A program made the position numbers and the translations under genes. Under the pieces are notes generated by a model. The model was not told the DNA's origin and did not search any database. It saw nothing but the letters and a program-made list of their open reading frames with translations. Below, piece by piece: positions 16,718 through 24,846 of a DNA stretch of 64,000 bases (positions are counted from its first letter, which is position 1; each line of letters begins with the position of its first letter). This DNA comes from Kiritimatiellia bacterium. Lineage in GTDB: Bacteria > Verrucomicrobiota > Kiritimatiellia > JAFGHX01. The DNA is taken from NCBI GenBank assembly GCA_016929905.1, contig JAFGHX010000333.1:20968-84967 (forward strand), read 5' to 3'.

Positions 16718-17030
16718 CTCGGTCCGCTCCGCCCAACGGGGGCGCTGAGGCTGCGGCGCGATAGCTACGCTGGCCTCGAGCGCCTTGTTCGGCGCCTTTT
16801 CCACTTCGTCGTTTTCGTCGCCTGCCCAACACAACAATACCTGGTAGCTACCCAGTTAGAGACATCGGTCCACAAAGCCCAGGCTTAAGTTGTTAACAAC
16901 CTCCAAACATGGCTGTTGAGGGCTGCAAATCCACGTAGACAGGGCTTGTTACCGGGCTCTGCCCCATACTGTTAACAGCCATTGACCACTTATTGACACC
17001 CATCCAATTCTCAATTCTGAGAAAAACCAT
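16718..17030. promoter_or_regulatory. Operon-leader spacer with two GTTAAC-centred palindromes
   Basis: This 313-bp stretch precedes the minus-strand export operon. It contains GTTGTTAACAAC (16889-16900) and CTGTTAACAG (16969-16978), both perfect palindromes on a GTTAAC core about 79 bp apart centre to centre. A third palindrome, TTCTCA/TGAGAA with a 4-base loop (17008-17023), lies close to the end of the WecA-like gene. No convincing -35/-10 pair was found. The sites could be operators for the export operon; this is inference. Confidence 0.4.
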
Positions 17031-18182
17031 CTATTTCCGACTCTCGCCAAGGATTTCGAGGAGAGCGACAACACAGTAGACACAGAACGCAGAGGCGATG
17101 AGGGCCACACCACCGTAAGTTCTGGCCTCGAAGAGGGTGACAGCCCCCATGCCGACAGCCAGATTCAGGAAGCAGATTGTAACAACAACTCGCCCGCGTG
17201 TCAATCCAAGACCCTCCAACCGGTGGTGGATATGATCGAGGCCCGTATACTCCAGCCAGGAACGGACGGAGGTGACTTTTCCTCGGACAATCCGGTTCAG
17301 GGTGGTGAAGACCATGTCGTAGATAGGGACGGAAAGAATGAGAATGGGGATAAAGAACGAGACGAGCGGATCGTGTCTGGCCCACTCGCCCTGGATGCTG
17401 AGTGCGGCGAGGAAAAAGCCAAGGAAATTGCTGCCGCTGTCTCCGAGGAAGATGCGGGCAGGCTTGATGTTGAACCCGAGAAAGGCAATAGCGGCGCCGA
17501 ACAGGGCGACGGAGCAATAGGCGAGCATGTTGGAGCCAAGCAGGAGCGACAGTATGAAATAGATGCCGCTGGTACCCATGACGAGTCCGGCGACCAATCC
17601 GTCCATGCCGTCGAGGAAATTGATGGCGTTGGTGATGCCGACCATCCAGATGACGGTGATGAGATACTCGCCGGCGATCCCCCACCACGTGGGAGGAAGG
17701 AACGTGACATGGACACCGTCCAAGATAAGGATCACACAGGCGGCCAACTGCGCGAAGAGCTTGGTGAAGGGCCCTATGCTGCGAAGGTCATCGAGGAGTC
17801 CGACGCCGAAGACAAGGGTGGAGCCGATAAGCAGAGCCTTTAGATTAGGCATGTAGGCGCGGCTGGTAAGGACAAGGGCGGCCACCACGCCCAGGTACAC
17901 CGCAATGCCGCCAAGCCGTGGGGTGGGCGTGAGATGGATTCGGCGCCCGCCGGGCATATCGAGGGCGCCGATCCTGTGAGCGGCCTTGATCACCAGCGGC
18001 GTGGCGTAAAACACGAAACAGACGGAGGTGGCAATGATAATGCCAAGCCGCTCAAACACGGCCGGCACCTTAAACAGATGAGCGGCGAGCAGGAGGGAAA
18101 GGCTGGCCAGCAGTACGACACTCCCGAGAATAAGACCTGATTTCTCGGTTTCCGCTCGCTTCGCCTGATCGTTCTGGCTCAT
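17031..18182 (-). CDS. WecA/MraY-like polyprenyl-phosphate N-acetylhexosamine-1-phosphate transferase
   Basis: A 383-residue integral membrane enzyme of the WecA/TagO/MraY group, which starts glycan synthesis by placing a sugar-1-phosphate on undecaprenyl phosphate at the inner membrane. Visible motifs are the Asp pair in GVGLLDDLRSIGP, ITNAINFLDGMDGLVAG, FLGDSGSNFLGF, and the His motif DHIHHRLEGLGL on the nucleotide-binding loop. About eleven hydrophobic segments are present. The ATG at 18182 overlaps the stop of the aminotransferase gene by ATGA. A reading frame continues upstream to 18350 but is a shadow of that gene. HIHHRL points to the WecA rather than the MraY branch. It probably initiates the polymer assembled by the neighbouring enzymes. 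Confidence 0.9.
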   Translation of the reverse strand: MSQNDQAKRAETEKSGLILGSVVLLASLSLLLAAHLFKVPAVFERLGIIIATSVCFVFYATPLVIKAAHRIGALDMPGGRRIHLTPTPRLGGIAVYLGVVAALVLTSRAYMPNLKALLIGSTLVFGVGLLDDLRSIGPFTKLFAQLAACVILILDGVHVTFLPPTWWGIAGEYLITVIWMVGITNAINFLDGMDGLVAGLVMGTSGIYFILSLLLGSNMLAYCSVALFGAAIAFLGFNIKPARIFLGDSGSNFLGFFLAALSIQGEWARHDPLVSFFIPILILSVPIYDMVFTTLNRIVRGKVTSVRSWLEYTGLDHIHHRLEGLGLTRGRVVVTICFLNLAVGMGAVTLFEARTYGGVALIASAFCVYCVVALLEILGESRK

Positions 18183-19222
18183 ACATCGTTTCCAAGTAGT
18201 CGTGGCAACGTACCGCAGATTACGCCGATCTCCTCTTCCGTCAGCCCGGGATACAGGGGGACCGAGGCCAAACGGCTCTCCAGCCACTCGGTTCTCGGGC
18301 AAATCCCGCCGAGTGCGTGGTGCAACGGGCGCCACAGCGGCCGACGGCATAGGATCCCCCTTTCCTTCGCTTTCTCGAGGAAGTCGGTCACTCTCGAGTC
18401 GGTTTCCACGACATACCGGAAGCAGACTGCCTGTTTCTGCTCTGCTCGGGTACGGAACGCGCTGTTTCCGAACGCTTCGTCGTATTTCTCGGCAATTCTG
18501 GCGCGTTCTTCCACATGAATCGGCAATTTCTGCAGTTTTGCCCTTGCCAGAGCGGCGTTGAGATCGCCCATCTTGAAGTTGAATGCCCGTGCGTCCAACG
18601 GGCGCTCATCACAATTCCGCAAATCCCTAATGGTGCCGGCGATGTTCCGGTTTCGCGTGAGGCAGGCACCGCCCTCGCCCGCCGGGAGCAGCTTGGTGGC
18701 ATAGAATGAGAGGACGGCCACGTCTCCCTTTGTTCCCACGCGAGATCCATCGGCATAATAGCCTCCAACGGCTTGGGCACAGTCTTCAATGACCGGCCGT
18801 CCGAGTGCGGCAATCCCCTCGACGTCGGCCAGAAAGCCGCACGTATGCGGGGCGATCACCGCCCTGACCTCCCCATCCAGCAGGCCCCCAACATTTTGGG
18901 GCCCGACACTGAGGCCGTCCTCAGCGCAATCGACGCATACCGGGCTTCCGCCGGCGTGCACCGCCGCCGCGTACAGGCTGTTACACGTGTACGAGGGGAT
19001 GACAACTTTCTCGCCAGGTAGCAGGCCTGATGCCACGAGGGCCAGATACAGGGCCGCGGTACCGGACCCCACGACGACGGCCTCCATCCCATCGAAAAAA
19101 GCCGATAAATCGGCTTCCAGACGCGCGACCTCCTCTCCTTGCGAGAGGTGTCCCGCCTCCAGCGCGCGGGCTACGGCCCGGAGGTCTTCGTCGTCGACTC
19201 GTGGTCTGGAATGGGGAATCAT
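18179..19222 (-). CDS. DegT/DnrJ/EryC1/StrS-type sugar aminotransferase
   Basis: A 347-residue PLP-dependent enzyme of the DegT/DnrJ/EryC1/StrS family, which aminates keto-sugar nucleotides for polysaccharide synthesis. Seen are the phosphate-binding VVGSGTAALYLALVA, the cofactor aspartate in VIEDCAQAVGG, and the Schiff-base lysine in SFYATKLLPAGEGGACL. Length matches the family. The ATG at 19222 follows the PIG-L gene by 36 bp, and the stop overlaps the WecA-like start. Some members of the family act as dehydratases, but the catalytic Lys argues for aminotransferase activity here. Confidence 0.88.
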   Translation of the reverse strand: MIPHSRPRVDDEDLRAVARALEAGHLSQGEEVARLEADLSAFFDGMEAVVVGSGTAALYLALVASGLLPGEKVVIPSYTCNSLYAAAVHAGGSPVCVDCAEDGLSVGPQNVGGLLDGEVRAVIAPHTCGFLADVEGIAALGRPVIEDCAQAVGGYYADGSRVGTKGDVAVLSFYATKLLPAGEGGACLTRNRNIAGTIRDLRNCDERPLDARAFNFKMGDLNAALARAKLQKLPIHVEERARIAEKYDEAFGNSAFRTRAEQKQAVCFRYVVETDSRVTDFLEKAKERGILCRRPLWRPLHHALGGICPRTEWLESRLASVPLYPGLTEEEIGVICGTLPRLLGNDV

Positions 19223-19258
19223 GGTTGACGGCGGGCAGCGGCATGCCTGCCGGCGCGT

Positions 19259-19870
19259 TCAAAGCTGCATGAGATTGCGTAACGGCTTGAATCCCTCGGC
19301 ATATTTCACCTTGGCCATGAAACCGTAGTAAGCCGCCAGCGCCGTGACGCTTTCCAGCATGTCCAGGCCCGTAGGATAGGCTTTTTGGACCTGGGATCGG
19401 TGGTGTGCAAGCAGTTCGCGTTTTCTTGAAAGGACGGGGCTGATGTCGACGAAGGTATCGGGCTGGAAGTCGAGTGTCGTATAGTCGTGATAGAAGAAGA
19501 CCCGCTTGACGTAGCGGCAGGCCGTCACGGCGCAGCTTGCCAGAGCCATGTGGTCCTGGTGTGCGTCGGTGAGGAAGTTGACGAAGACCATGTCGGGGCT
19601 GACTTTCGCGAGCACGGATTCGATAGCCACGATCAGAGGCCGGCCCGCGACGAGTTCGGTATCCTTGAACCCGCCCCAGAACAGACCGCCGGCACCCAGG
19701 AATTCAGCGGCCTGTTCCTGTTCCCGCTTGCGATCGGCCCCGACAGACGCCGAGCCGTCGGTCAACACATCGAGGAAGACCTTGTGCCCGGCGCTGGCAG
19801 CCTGCAGCAGGAGGCCGCCGCAGCCGTACTCGATATCGTCCGGATGAGCGCCCAGTGCGAGTATGTTCAT
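19259..19870 (-). CDS. PIG-L/LmbE-type zinc-dependent deacetylase
   Basis: A 203-residue protein of the PIG-L/LmbE family, which removes N-acetyl groups from sugars such as GlcNAc derivatives. The N-terminal ILALGAHPDDIEYGCGG carries the zinc-binding HPDD motif. TDAHQDHMALASC supplies the further His/Asp ligands. No signal peptide is seen, so it should act in the cytoplasm on a nucleotide- or lipid-linked sugar. It sits between the WbqC-like and aminotransferase genes, which fits a role in making an amino sugar for the polymer. Confidence 0.88.
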   Translation of the reverse strand: MNILALGAHPDDIEYGCGGLLLQAASAGHKVFLDVLTDGSASVGADRKREQEQAAEFLGAGGLFWGGFKDTELVAGRPLIVAIESVLAKVSPDMVFVNFLTDAHQDHMALASCAVTACRYVKRVFFYHDYTTLDFQPDTFVDISPVLSRKRELLAHHRSQVQKAYPTGLDMLESVTALAAYYGFMAKVKYAEGFKPLRNLMQL

Positions 19871-19919
19871 CGGTCCACCAGCGCGACACGGGCGCCTGCC
19901 CGGGCAGGGCGCGGCCAGG

Positions 19920-20624
19920 CTACGCGTTCGCGCGATCCAGGTTCAACGGTTTTCTGGCCTCCTCCCCGCCGCCGCAGTTGAACAGCGCGTCGACGGCCGA
20001 GAGGTGCGATACAAAGCCGTGTTGACTATAGCACTGGGGGTATTCGGGATGCAAGAAATCCTGGAACACGAGCCTGAGGCCCGAGCGTTCGAACAGGCCG
20101 ATGTCCATATAGTCCCTGCCGCCTGCCCCGGCGAGATAGGTGTCGGCCTCCACGTGGCGGCAGATATCGATGAGGCGCCGGGTGGGTTCCGCGTCGAACT
20201 CGGGCAGGTCCGAGCAGACGAGGGTCGGCGTGACGATCCCGAAACAGGCGCGCAGCCAGAGGGCAGTCGCCGTGTTGACCTCGGCGAGGTTGGCGTAGTC
20301 GCGCTGGAGCACGTCGTACAGGCCGGGCGCGAACTCGCCGAAGTGAGGCGCCCGGGCGTAGTTCTGCTCGAGGCTTCTCCACACTTTCCGCCGCCACGGG
20401 ACGTTCTCGGCCAGCTTCACGTTTCGAAGGGTGTCGCCAAACCGGAAAGAGACGGGGACGGTCAGCCACTGGGCGCCGTTGGGAGTCAACACGCGGTTCC
20501 TGTTCTGGAACTCGTTCTTCTTGAACTGGACGTTATCGAGAAAGACGAACACGTCGGCGGTGTTCATCTTGTGCAGATAACCGAGCCACGGCAGAAACTG
20601 CGGCTGGTGAATGGCGCATATCAT
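19920..20624 (-). CDS. WbqC-like family protein
   Basis: A 234-residue protein with the hallmarks of the WbqC-like family: MICAIHQPQFLPWLGYLHKM at the start, VFLDNVQFKKNEFQNRNRV, and a C-terminal QDFLHPEYPQ. These proteins recur in O-antigen and capsule loci and are thought to take part in modifying an amino sugar, but the reaction is not well established. The ATG at 20624 has a GGGGGG tract four or five bases upstream. A degenerate word-repeat spacer separates it from the GT4 gene before it. The PIG-L deacetylase gene follows after 49 bp. Confidence 0.85.
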   Translation of the reverse strand: MICAIHQPQFLPWLGYLHKMNTADVFVFLDNVQFKKNEFQNRNRVLTPNGAQWLTVPVSFRFGDTLRNVKLAENVPWRRKVWRSLEQNYARAPHFGEFAPGLYDVLQRDYANLAEVNTATALWLRACFGIVTPTLVCSDLPEFDAEPTRRLIDICRHVEADTYLAGAGGRDYMDIGLFERSGLRLVFQDFLHPEYPQCYSQHGFVSHLSAVDALFNCGGGEEARKPLNLDRANA

Positions 20625-20646
20625 GTCATCCCCCCCGCCCCCGGCG

Positions 20647-20755
20647 GAAGACTGGAAGATTGGAAGTCTGGAGGATTGGAAGATTGGCGGAATGGCAGAC
20701 TGGACGAACGCAGCCGTGCCTCGCCATCCTTGCGTCCTTGCGTTCTTCCATTCCT
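20647..20755. repeat. Split word repeat: GGAAGATT-type arm and its inverted partner
   Basis: The left arm (20647-20704) is a degenerate tandem of GGAAGATT/GGAAGTCT/GGAATGG words. The right arm (20724-20755) is its pyrimidine-rich complement type (CCATCCTTGCGTCCTTGCG, TTCTTCCATTCC). A core of about 20 bp lies between. The element fills the spacer between the GT4 stop and the WbqC-like start. Confidence 0.65.
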
Positions 20756-20763
20756 CGCGTGTC

Positions 20764-21960
20764 TCATGTCAGCACCTCGCGGTACAGTCCGGCGAGGCGG
20801 CGAACCATCGTGGCTTCGTCGTACTCCGGATAGACGTCGCGCGCCGCGGCCGCGCCCAATTCGAGGCGGAGCGGCTCCTCGGCGACGATTCGCTCGAGCG
20901 CGCGTGCGAGGCTTGCGGGGTCGTCCGGCGGCACGAGGAGGCCCGTCTGTTCATGTCTGAGCACGGCCGGCACGCCGCCGACGGCGGTCCCGATGGGGGG
21001 GACGCCGGCGGCCATGGCTTCGACGAAGACGCGGCCCATCCCCTCGTTGCGGCTGGCGAGCGCGAACGCGTCGGCGGCGCGCAGCGCCGCGCGAACGTCC
21101 TCGCCGCCACCGCAGAATCGGACGCGGTCCGGGCACGCCAGCTCCGAGCAGAGGGTTTCGAGCGGGCGGCGCAGGGGCCCGTCGCCAAGCACGGCGAGCA
21201 CGGCATGGCGGGGCCGGAAATCGCTCCTGGCAAAGGCTCTCAGCAGGACGTCATGCCCCTTGATGGGGACGAGCCGCCCGACGGAGACGAAGAGGAACGT
21301 GCCGGCGGGCACATTCCACCTGGCGCGAAACGCGGCGCCGCGCTCTTCGGGAATCGCGCGGAACGCATCGAGCGGCACGCCGCTGTGAATGGTGCGATAC
21401 TGCTCGGGCCGGCCGACGCCCCTGGCGAGCGACTCATCGGTTTCGATATCGGTCAGCGAGACAATCCGCGCCGTTGAGCGGGCCATGGCCCGTTCGACGC
21501 GGACAAACAGGGCGCTGAGCGCGCGCCCGAAATAGCCGTAGAAGACATGGCCGTGGGGGGTATGCACGGCAGGCACACCGCATTGGCGCGCAGCCAGCCG
21601 GCCGAGCACGCCGGCCTTGGACGAGTGGGTGTGCACCAGATCGAACGCGCCGCCGCGGATGAGCCGGCGCAGCGCCAACAGCGCGGCGACGTCCTTGACG
21701 GGGTTCGGATTGCGCACGAGGCTGGGCGAGTAGAACACGGGCAGGCCGAGCTGTTCCAAGCGCGAGCGCACGGTGCGGCCGGGATCTGCCGTCACCCCGT
21801 ACGCCAGCGCCGTATCGAAACCGAACTCCCGCAGTCTGTCCACGCTGACAATCGTGTTCGTGGTCGACCCGCCCGGGTCCAGTCGGGTGATGACATGCAG
21901 GATTCTGGCCTTGGAAGGGCGGCCGCCCATGGCGGGTGCAGCCTCCGGAGCGGGCATCAT
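20764..21960 (-). CDS. Glycosyltransferase family 4
   Basis: A 398-residue GT4 enzyme with ILHVITRLDPGGSTTNTIVS at the N-terminal acceptor domain, VHTHSSKAGVLGRLAARQ, and VSVGRLVPIKGHDVLLRAF at the start of the donor domain. ASRNEGMGRVFVEAMAAGVP gives the EX7E region. It is soluble and probably membrane-associated on the cytoplasmic face. The ATG at 21960 overlaps the stop of the hybrid histidine kinase (ATGA), so this enzyme is translationally coupled to a signalling cassette. The frame is open upstream to 22380 only as a shadow of the kinase. Confidence 0.9.
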   Translation of the reverse strand: MMPAPEAAPAMGGRPSKARILHVITRLDPGGSTTNTIVSVDRLREFGFDTALAYGVTADPGRTVRSRLEQLGLPVFYSPSLVRNPNPVKDVAALLALRRLIRGGAFDLVHTHSSKAGVLGRLAARQCGVPAVHTPHGHVFYGYFGRALSALFVRVERAMARSTARIVSLTDIETDESLARGVGRPEQYRTIHSGVPLDAFRAIPEERGAAFRARWNVPAGTFLFVSVGRLVPIKGHDVLLRAFARSDFRPRHAVLAVLGDGPLRRPLETLCSELACPDRVRFCGGGEDVRAALRAADAFALASRNEGMGRVFVEAMAAGVPPIGTAVGGVPAVLRHEQTGLLVPPDDPASLARALERIVAEEPLRLELGAAAARDVYPEYDEATMVRRLAGLYREVLT

Positions 21961-23924
21961 TTCTTGTCCAGTTCCAGCCTGACGGCTCTGCCGAGCTTCT
22001 CGCGCGTCACGGGCTTGCGGATGTAGGCCCCCGCCCCGAGATTCTGGGCCAGATCCACTTTCTCGGACTCGGCGTAGCCGGAGACGATCACGGCCCTCTG
22101 GTTCGGGCTGAACTGCTGGATACGGCGGTAGGTTTCCGCGCCGTCGATGCCCGAATCCATGATCATGTCGAGCACGATCAGGTCGACCTTTTCCCGCTTG
22201 AGAAATTCCACGGCTTCCTCCCCGCTGCCCACGCCGTCCACCCGGTAGCCGAGGCTGCTCAGGACCCGCGTATTCACTTCTATCTGGAGCGGATCGTCGT
22301 CGACGATCAGGATCCGCTCCGTACCGCGCGGGACTTCGCCGAGCGAGAGAGACGCATCGGCCTCGATATCCTCGCGGCACACCGGGAAGTAGAGGACGAA
22401 GGTGGAGCCGCTGTCGACCTCGCTCTCCAGGTCGATATAGCCGTCGTGGTCGGTCACGATCCCGTAGACGACGCTCAATCCGAGCCCGGACCCGCGTTGT
22501 TTGGTGGCCTTCTTGGTGGTAAAGAACGGGTCGAAGACCTTGAGCATGTTGTCCTTGGGGATCCCGCAGCCGGTGTCGGTGATCGTCACCTTGATATATT
22601 CGCCCTTGTTGACGCTGGCGTAGTTCCCGAAGGGCTGGTCGAGGTAGACGTTTTCCGTGACGATCGTGAGCGTACCGGTATCGCCCATGGCCTCGATCGC
22701 GTTCTGGCAGAGGTTCTCCACGACGCGCACGAGCTGCTCGGCGGCCCCCTTCATGTTCATCAGGTCGTCGGCCAGCATGGTCTTGATGAAGAGCCCTTCG
22801 GGCACGACGGCCTTGTTAAGCAGCACGATGACGTCGCGAATGACGTCGTTGACGTTAAGGACGCGATGCTGGACATGGCCGCGGCGGGAGAGGGCGAGCA
22901 GCTGCTGGTTGATATCCGCCATCTGCTGCGCGGTGCGGGCGATCATGTCGAGGTCTTCGCGGCTCTTGGAGCCTTCGGACAGTTCCTGTTTGATGAATTC
23001 CGGGTACGCGAGCAGAGGCGTCAGGAGGTTGTTGAAGTCGTGGGCGATCTGCCCGACGACCATCCCGGCGGTCTCGAGCCGTTCGGCGATCGCCAGCCTG
23101 GCGCGGGTTCGCTCGAGTTCTTCCTCGGCGAGTTTACGCGGGGTGATATCCTCCTTCACCGCCAGGAAATGGGTGATCAGCCCCTCGGAGTCCTTAATCG
23201 AGGAAATGGAGGCGGATTCCCAGTACAGTTCCCCGCTCTTCTTGCGGTTGTGGAACTCGCCGCGCCACTCGCCGCCGGCGCGGATAGTCTTCCAGAGCCG
23301 TTGGTACTCTGCCGGAGGCGTCTCGCCGGACTGGAGGAACTTGGGCGTCTTGCCGATGACCTCCTGGGCCGTGTAGCCGGTGATCTGGGTGAACTTCGGG
23401 TTGACATACTCGATACGGCTCTGGGTATCGGTAATCATGACGACCGTCGGGCTCTGTTCGACGGCGCGCGAGAGCTTGCGCAGGCTCTCCTCTCTGGCCT
23501 GGAGTTCCTGGGTATACTGTTCGAGTTCCACGAGCATGCGCTGGCGTTCGATCGCGTAGCGCAGCGCGCGGCTCATGAGGTTGCTGTCGACGTTACCCTT
23601 GACGAGGTAATCCTGAGCGCCCTCGTGCACGGCGCGCACGGCGAGGGTTTCGTCGTCGAGCCCCGTCATCACGACGATGGGCACGTCCGGCGCGGCGCCA
23701 TGCGCCCGCACGAACGTGTCCAGCCCGGCTCCGTCCGGGAGGGACAGATCGAGGAGCACGACGTCGACGCCGCCCTTCTTCAGCCGTTCCAGGCCGGAGG
23801 CGAGCCGGTCGGCGCACTGCAGGGAGAACGGCGTATCGTCCTCCTCGGCCAGCAGTTCCTGCATGAACCGCACGTCGCCGGGGTTATCCTCGATCAGCAG
23901 TACATGTATGCGTTTGACGGGCAC
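21957..23924 (-). CDS. Hybrid sensor kinase: receiver-PAS-histidine kinase-receiver
   Basis: A 655-residue cytoplasmic signalling protein. Domains in order: a receiver (about 4-125, phospho-acceptor D59 in VVLLDLSLPDG), a PAS domain (about 150-262), a histidine kinase whose H-box is GQIAHDFNNLLTP with H295, an HATPase domain with DTGCGIP and GSGLGL, and a C-terminal receiver with ILIVDDDP and VLDMIMDSG. There is no membrane segment, so the input is internal or reaches it through the first receiver. The GTG at 23924 is chosen, 10 bp after the response-regulator stop; a TTG at 23957 would extend into that gene. The stop overlaps the GT4 start. Confidence 0.9.
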   Translation of the reverse strand: MPVKRIHVLLIEDNPGDVRFMQELLAEEDDTPFSLQCADRLASGLERLKKGGVDVVLLDLSLPDGAGLDTFVRAHGAAPDVPIVVMTGLDDETLAVRAVHEGAQDYLVKGNVDSNLMSRALRYAIERQRMLVELEQYTQELQAREESLRKLSRAVEQSPTVVMITDTQSRIEYVNPKFTQITGYTAQEVIGKTPKFLQSGETPPAEYQRLWKTIRAGGEWRGEFHNRKKSGELYWESASISSIKDSEGLITHFLAVKEDITPRKLAEEELERTRARLAIAERLETAGMVVGQIAHDFNNLLTPLLAYPEFIKQELSEGSKSREDLDMIARTAQQMADINQQLLALSRRGHVQHRVLNVNDVIRDVIVLLNKAVVPEGLFIKTMLADDLMNMKGAAEQLVRVVENLCQNAIEAMGDTGTLTIVTENVYLDQPFGNYASVNKGEYIKVTITDTGCGIPKDNMLKVFDPFFTTKKATKQRGSGLGLSVVYGIVTDHDGYIDLESEVDSGSTFVLYFPVCREDIEADASLSLGEVPRGTERILIVDDDPLQIEVNTRVLSSLGYRVDGVGSGEEAVEFLKREKVDLIVLDMIMDSGIDGAETYRRIQQFSPNQRAVIVSGYAESEKVDLAQNLGAGAYIRKPVTREKLGRAVRLELDKK

Positions 23925-23934
23925 GTTGTCCGGC

Positions 23935-24378
23935 CTATCTCCTGGGCAGGCGCACAATGCTGAGCCAGAAGTACTCGATGTACTTCACCAGCGTCACGAA
24001 CTCGTCCAGGTCCACGGGTTTCGTGATGTAGCAGTTGGCCTGCAACTCGTACGTCTTGACAATGTCCTTTTCGGCGCGCGAGGTGGTCAGGATCAGGACG
24101 GGAATGTACTTCAGGTTGTCGTCCGTCTTGATCTCGGCGAGCACTTCGTGGCCGTTCACCTTCGGCAGGTTCAGGTCCAGAAGAATGATATCGGGCACGG
24201 CGACGCCGGCATAGGTGTCCTTGCGCCGGAGGAACGAGAGCGCTTCGCGCCCGTCCTGCACGACGTGCAGGTTGTTTGGCACGTCGCTCTCCTTGAAGGC
24301 CTCCTGCGTCAGGCGCACGTCGGCCGGGTTGTCTTCCACCAGAAGGATCTCTACGGGTCTGTCACTGCCTCTGATCAC
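23935..24378 (-). CDS. Single-domain response regulator (Rcp1-like)
   Basis: A 147-residue stand-alone receiver. ILLVEDNPADVRLTQEAFKE gives the acidic pocket, IILLDLNLPKVNGHEVL the phospho-acceptor Asp, ILTTSRAEKD the switch Thr/Ser, and YITKPVDLDEF the conserved Lys. The ENPADVRL-type start and the extended C-terminus (VKYIEYFWLSIVRLP) match the Rcp1 group that partners phytochrome-like kinases. No output domain is present, so it probably relays phosphate or acts by binding. Its start is GTG at 24378. A close paralogue lies immediately upstream. Confidence 0.9.
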   Translation of the reverse strand: MIRGSDRPVEILLVEDNPADVRLTQEAFKESDVPNNLHVVQDGREALSFLRRKDTYAGVAVPDIILLDLNLPKVNGHEVLAEIKTDDNLKYIPVLILTTSRAEKDIVKTYELQANCYITKPVDLDEFVTLVKYIEYFWLSIVRLPRR

Positions 24379-24391
24379 GGCTTCGTTCTCC

Positions 24392-24844
24392 CTATACCAT
24401 CGCCGACGGAAGTTTGACGATCGTGAACCAGAAATTCTCCGTCGCCTTCACGACCTTGATGAACTGCTCCATGTCAATCGGTTTGGTGATGTAGCAGTTG
24501 GCGTGCAGGTCGTAGGTCCGCAGAATATCTTCCTCGGCCTTGGAGGTGGTGAGGATCACGACGGGAATCCGGCGCAGCCGCTCATCGCCCTTGATCTCGG
24601 CAAGCACCTGCCGGCCGTCCTTCTTGGGCAGGTTCAGATCGAGGAAGATGATGTCGGGCCGTGCGGCGCCGGCGTACTGGCCCTTGCGCCTGAGCACGGC
24701 GAGCGCCTCTTCCCCGTCTTCGGCGACCACAAGGTTGTTCAGGACTTTGCTCTCTTTCAGCGCCTCCCGCGTCAACCGCACATCGCCCGGATTGTCTTCG
24801 ACCAGCAGGATTTCTACGGGTCTTCCGGCGTCGTGTTCAGTCAT
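24392..24844 (-). CDS. Single-domain response regulator (Rcp1-like), paralogue
   Basis: A 150-residue receiver closely similar to the downstream one: ILLVEDNPGDVRLTREALKE, IFLDLNLPKKDGRQVLAEI, ILTTSKAEED, YITKPIDMEQF, and a C-terminal ENFWFTIVKLP. The pair clearly arose by duplication. The ATG at 24844 starts 2 bp after the stop of the PAS kinase, so the kinase and this regulator are probably cognate partners. There is no DNA-binding or enzymatic output domain. Confidence 0.9.
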   Translation of the reverse strand: MTEHDAGRPVEILLVEDNPGDVRLTREALKESKVLNNLVVAEDGEEALAVLRRKGQYAGAARPDIIFLDLNLPKKDGRQVLAEIKGDERLRRIPVVILTTSKAEEDILRTYDLHANCYITKPIDMEQFIKVVKATENFWFTIVKLPSAMV

Positions 24845-24846
24845 GA

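Noticed and set aside
21936..23963. A 675-codon plus-strand open frame opposite the hybrid kinase
   Set aside because: The minus strand encodes receiver, PAS and kinase motifs in order; the opposite frame is the usual GC-codon shadow.
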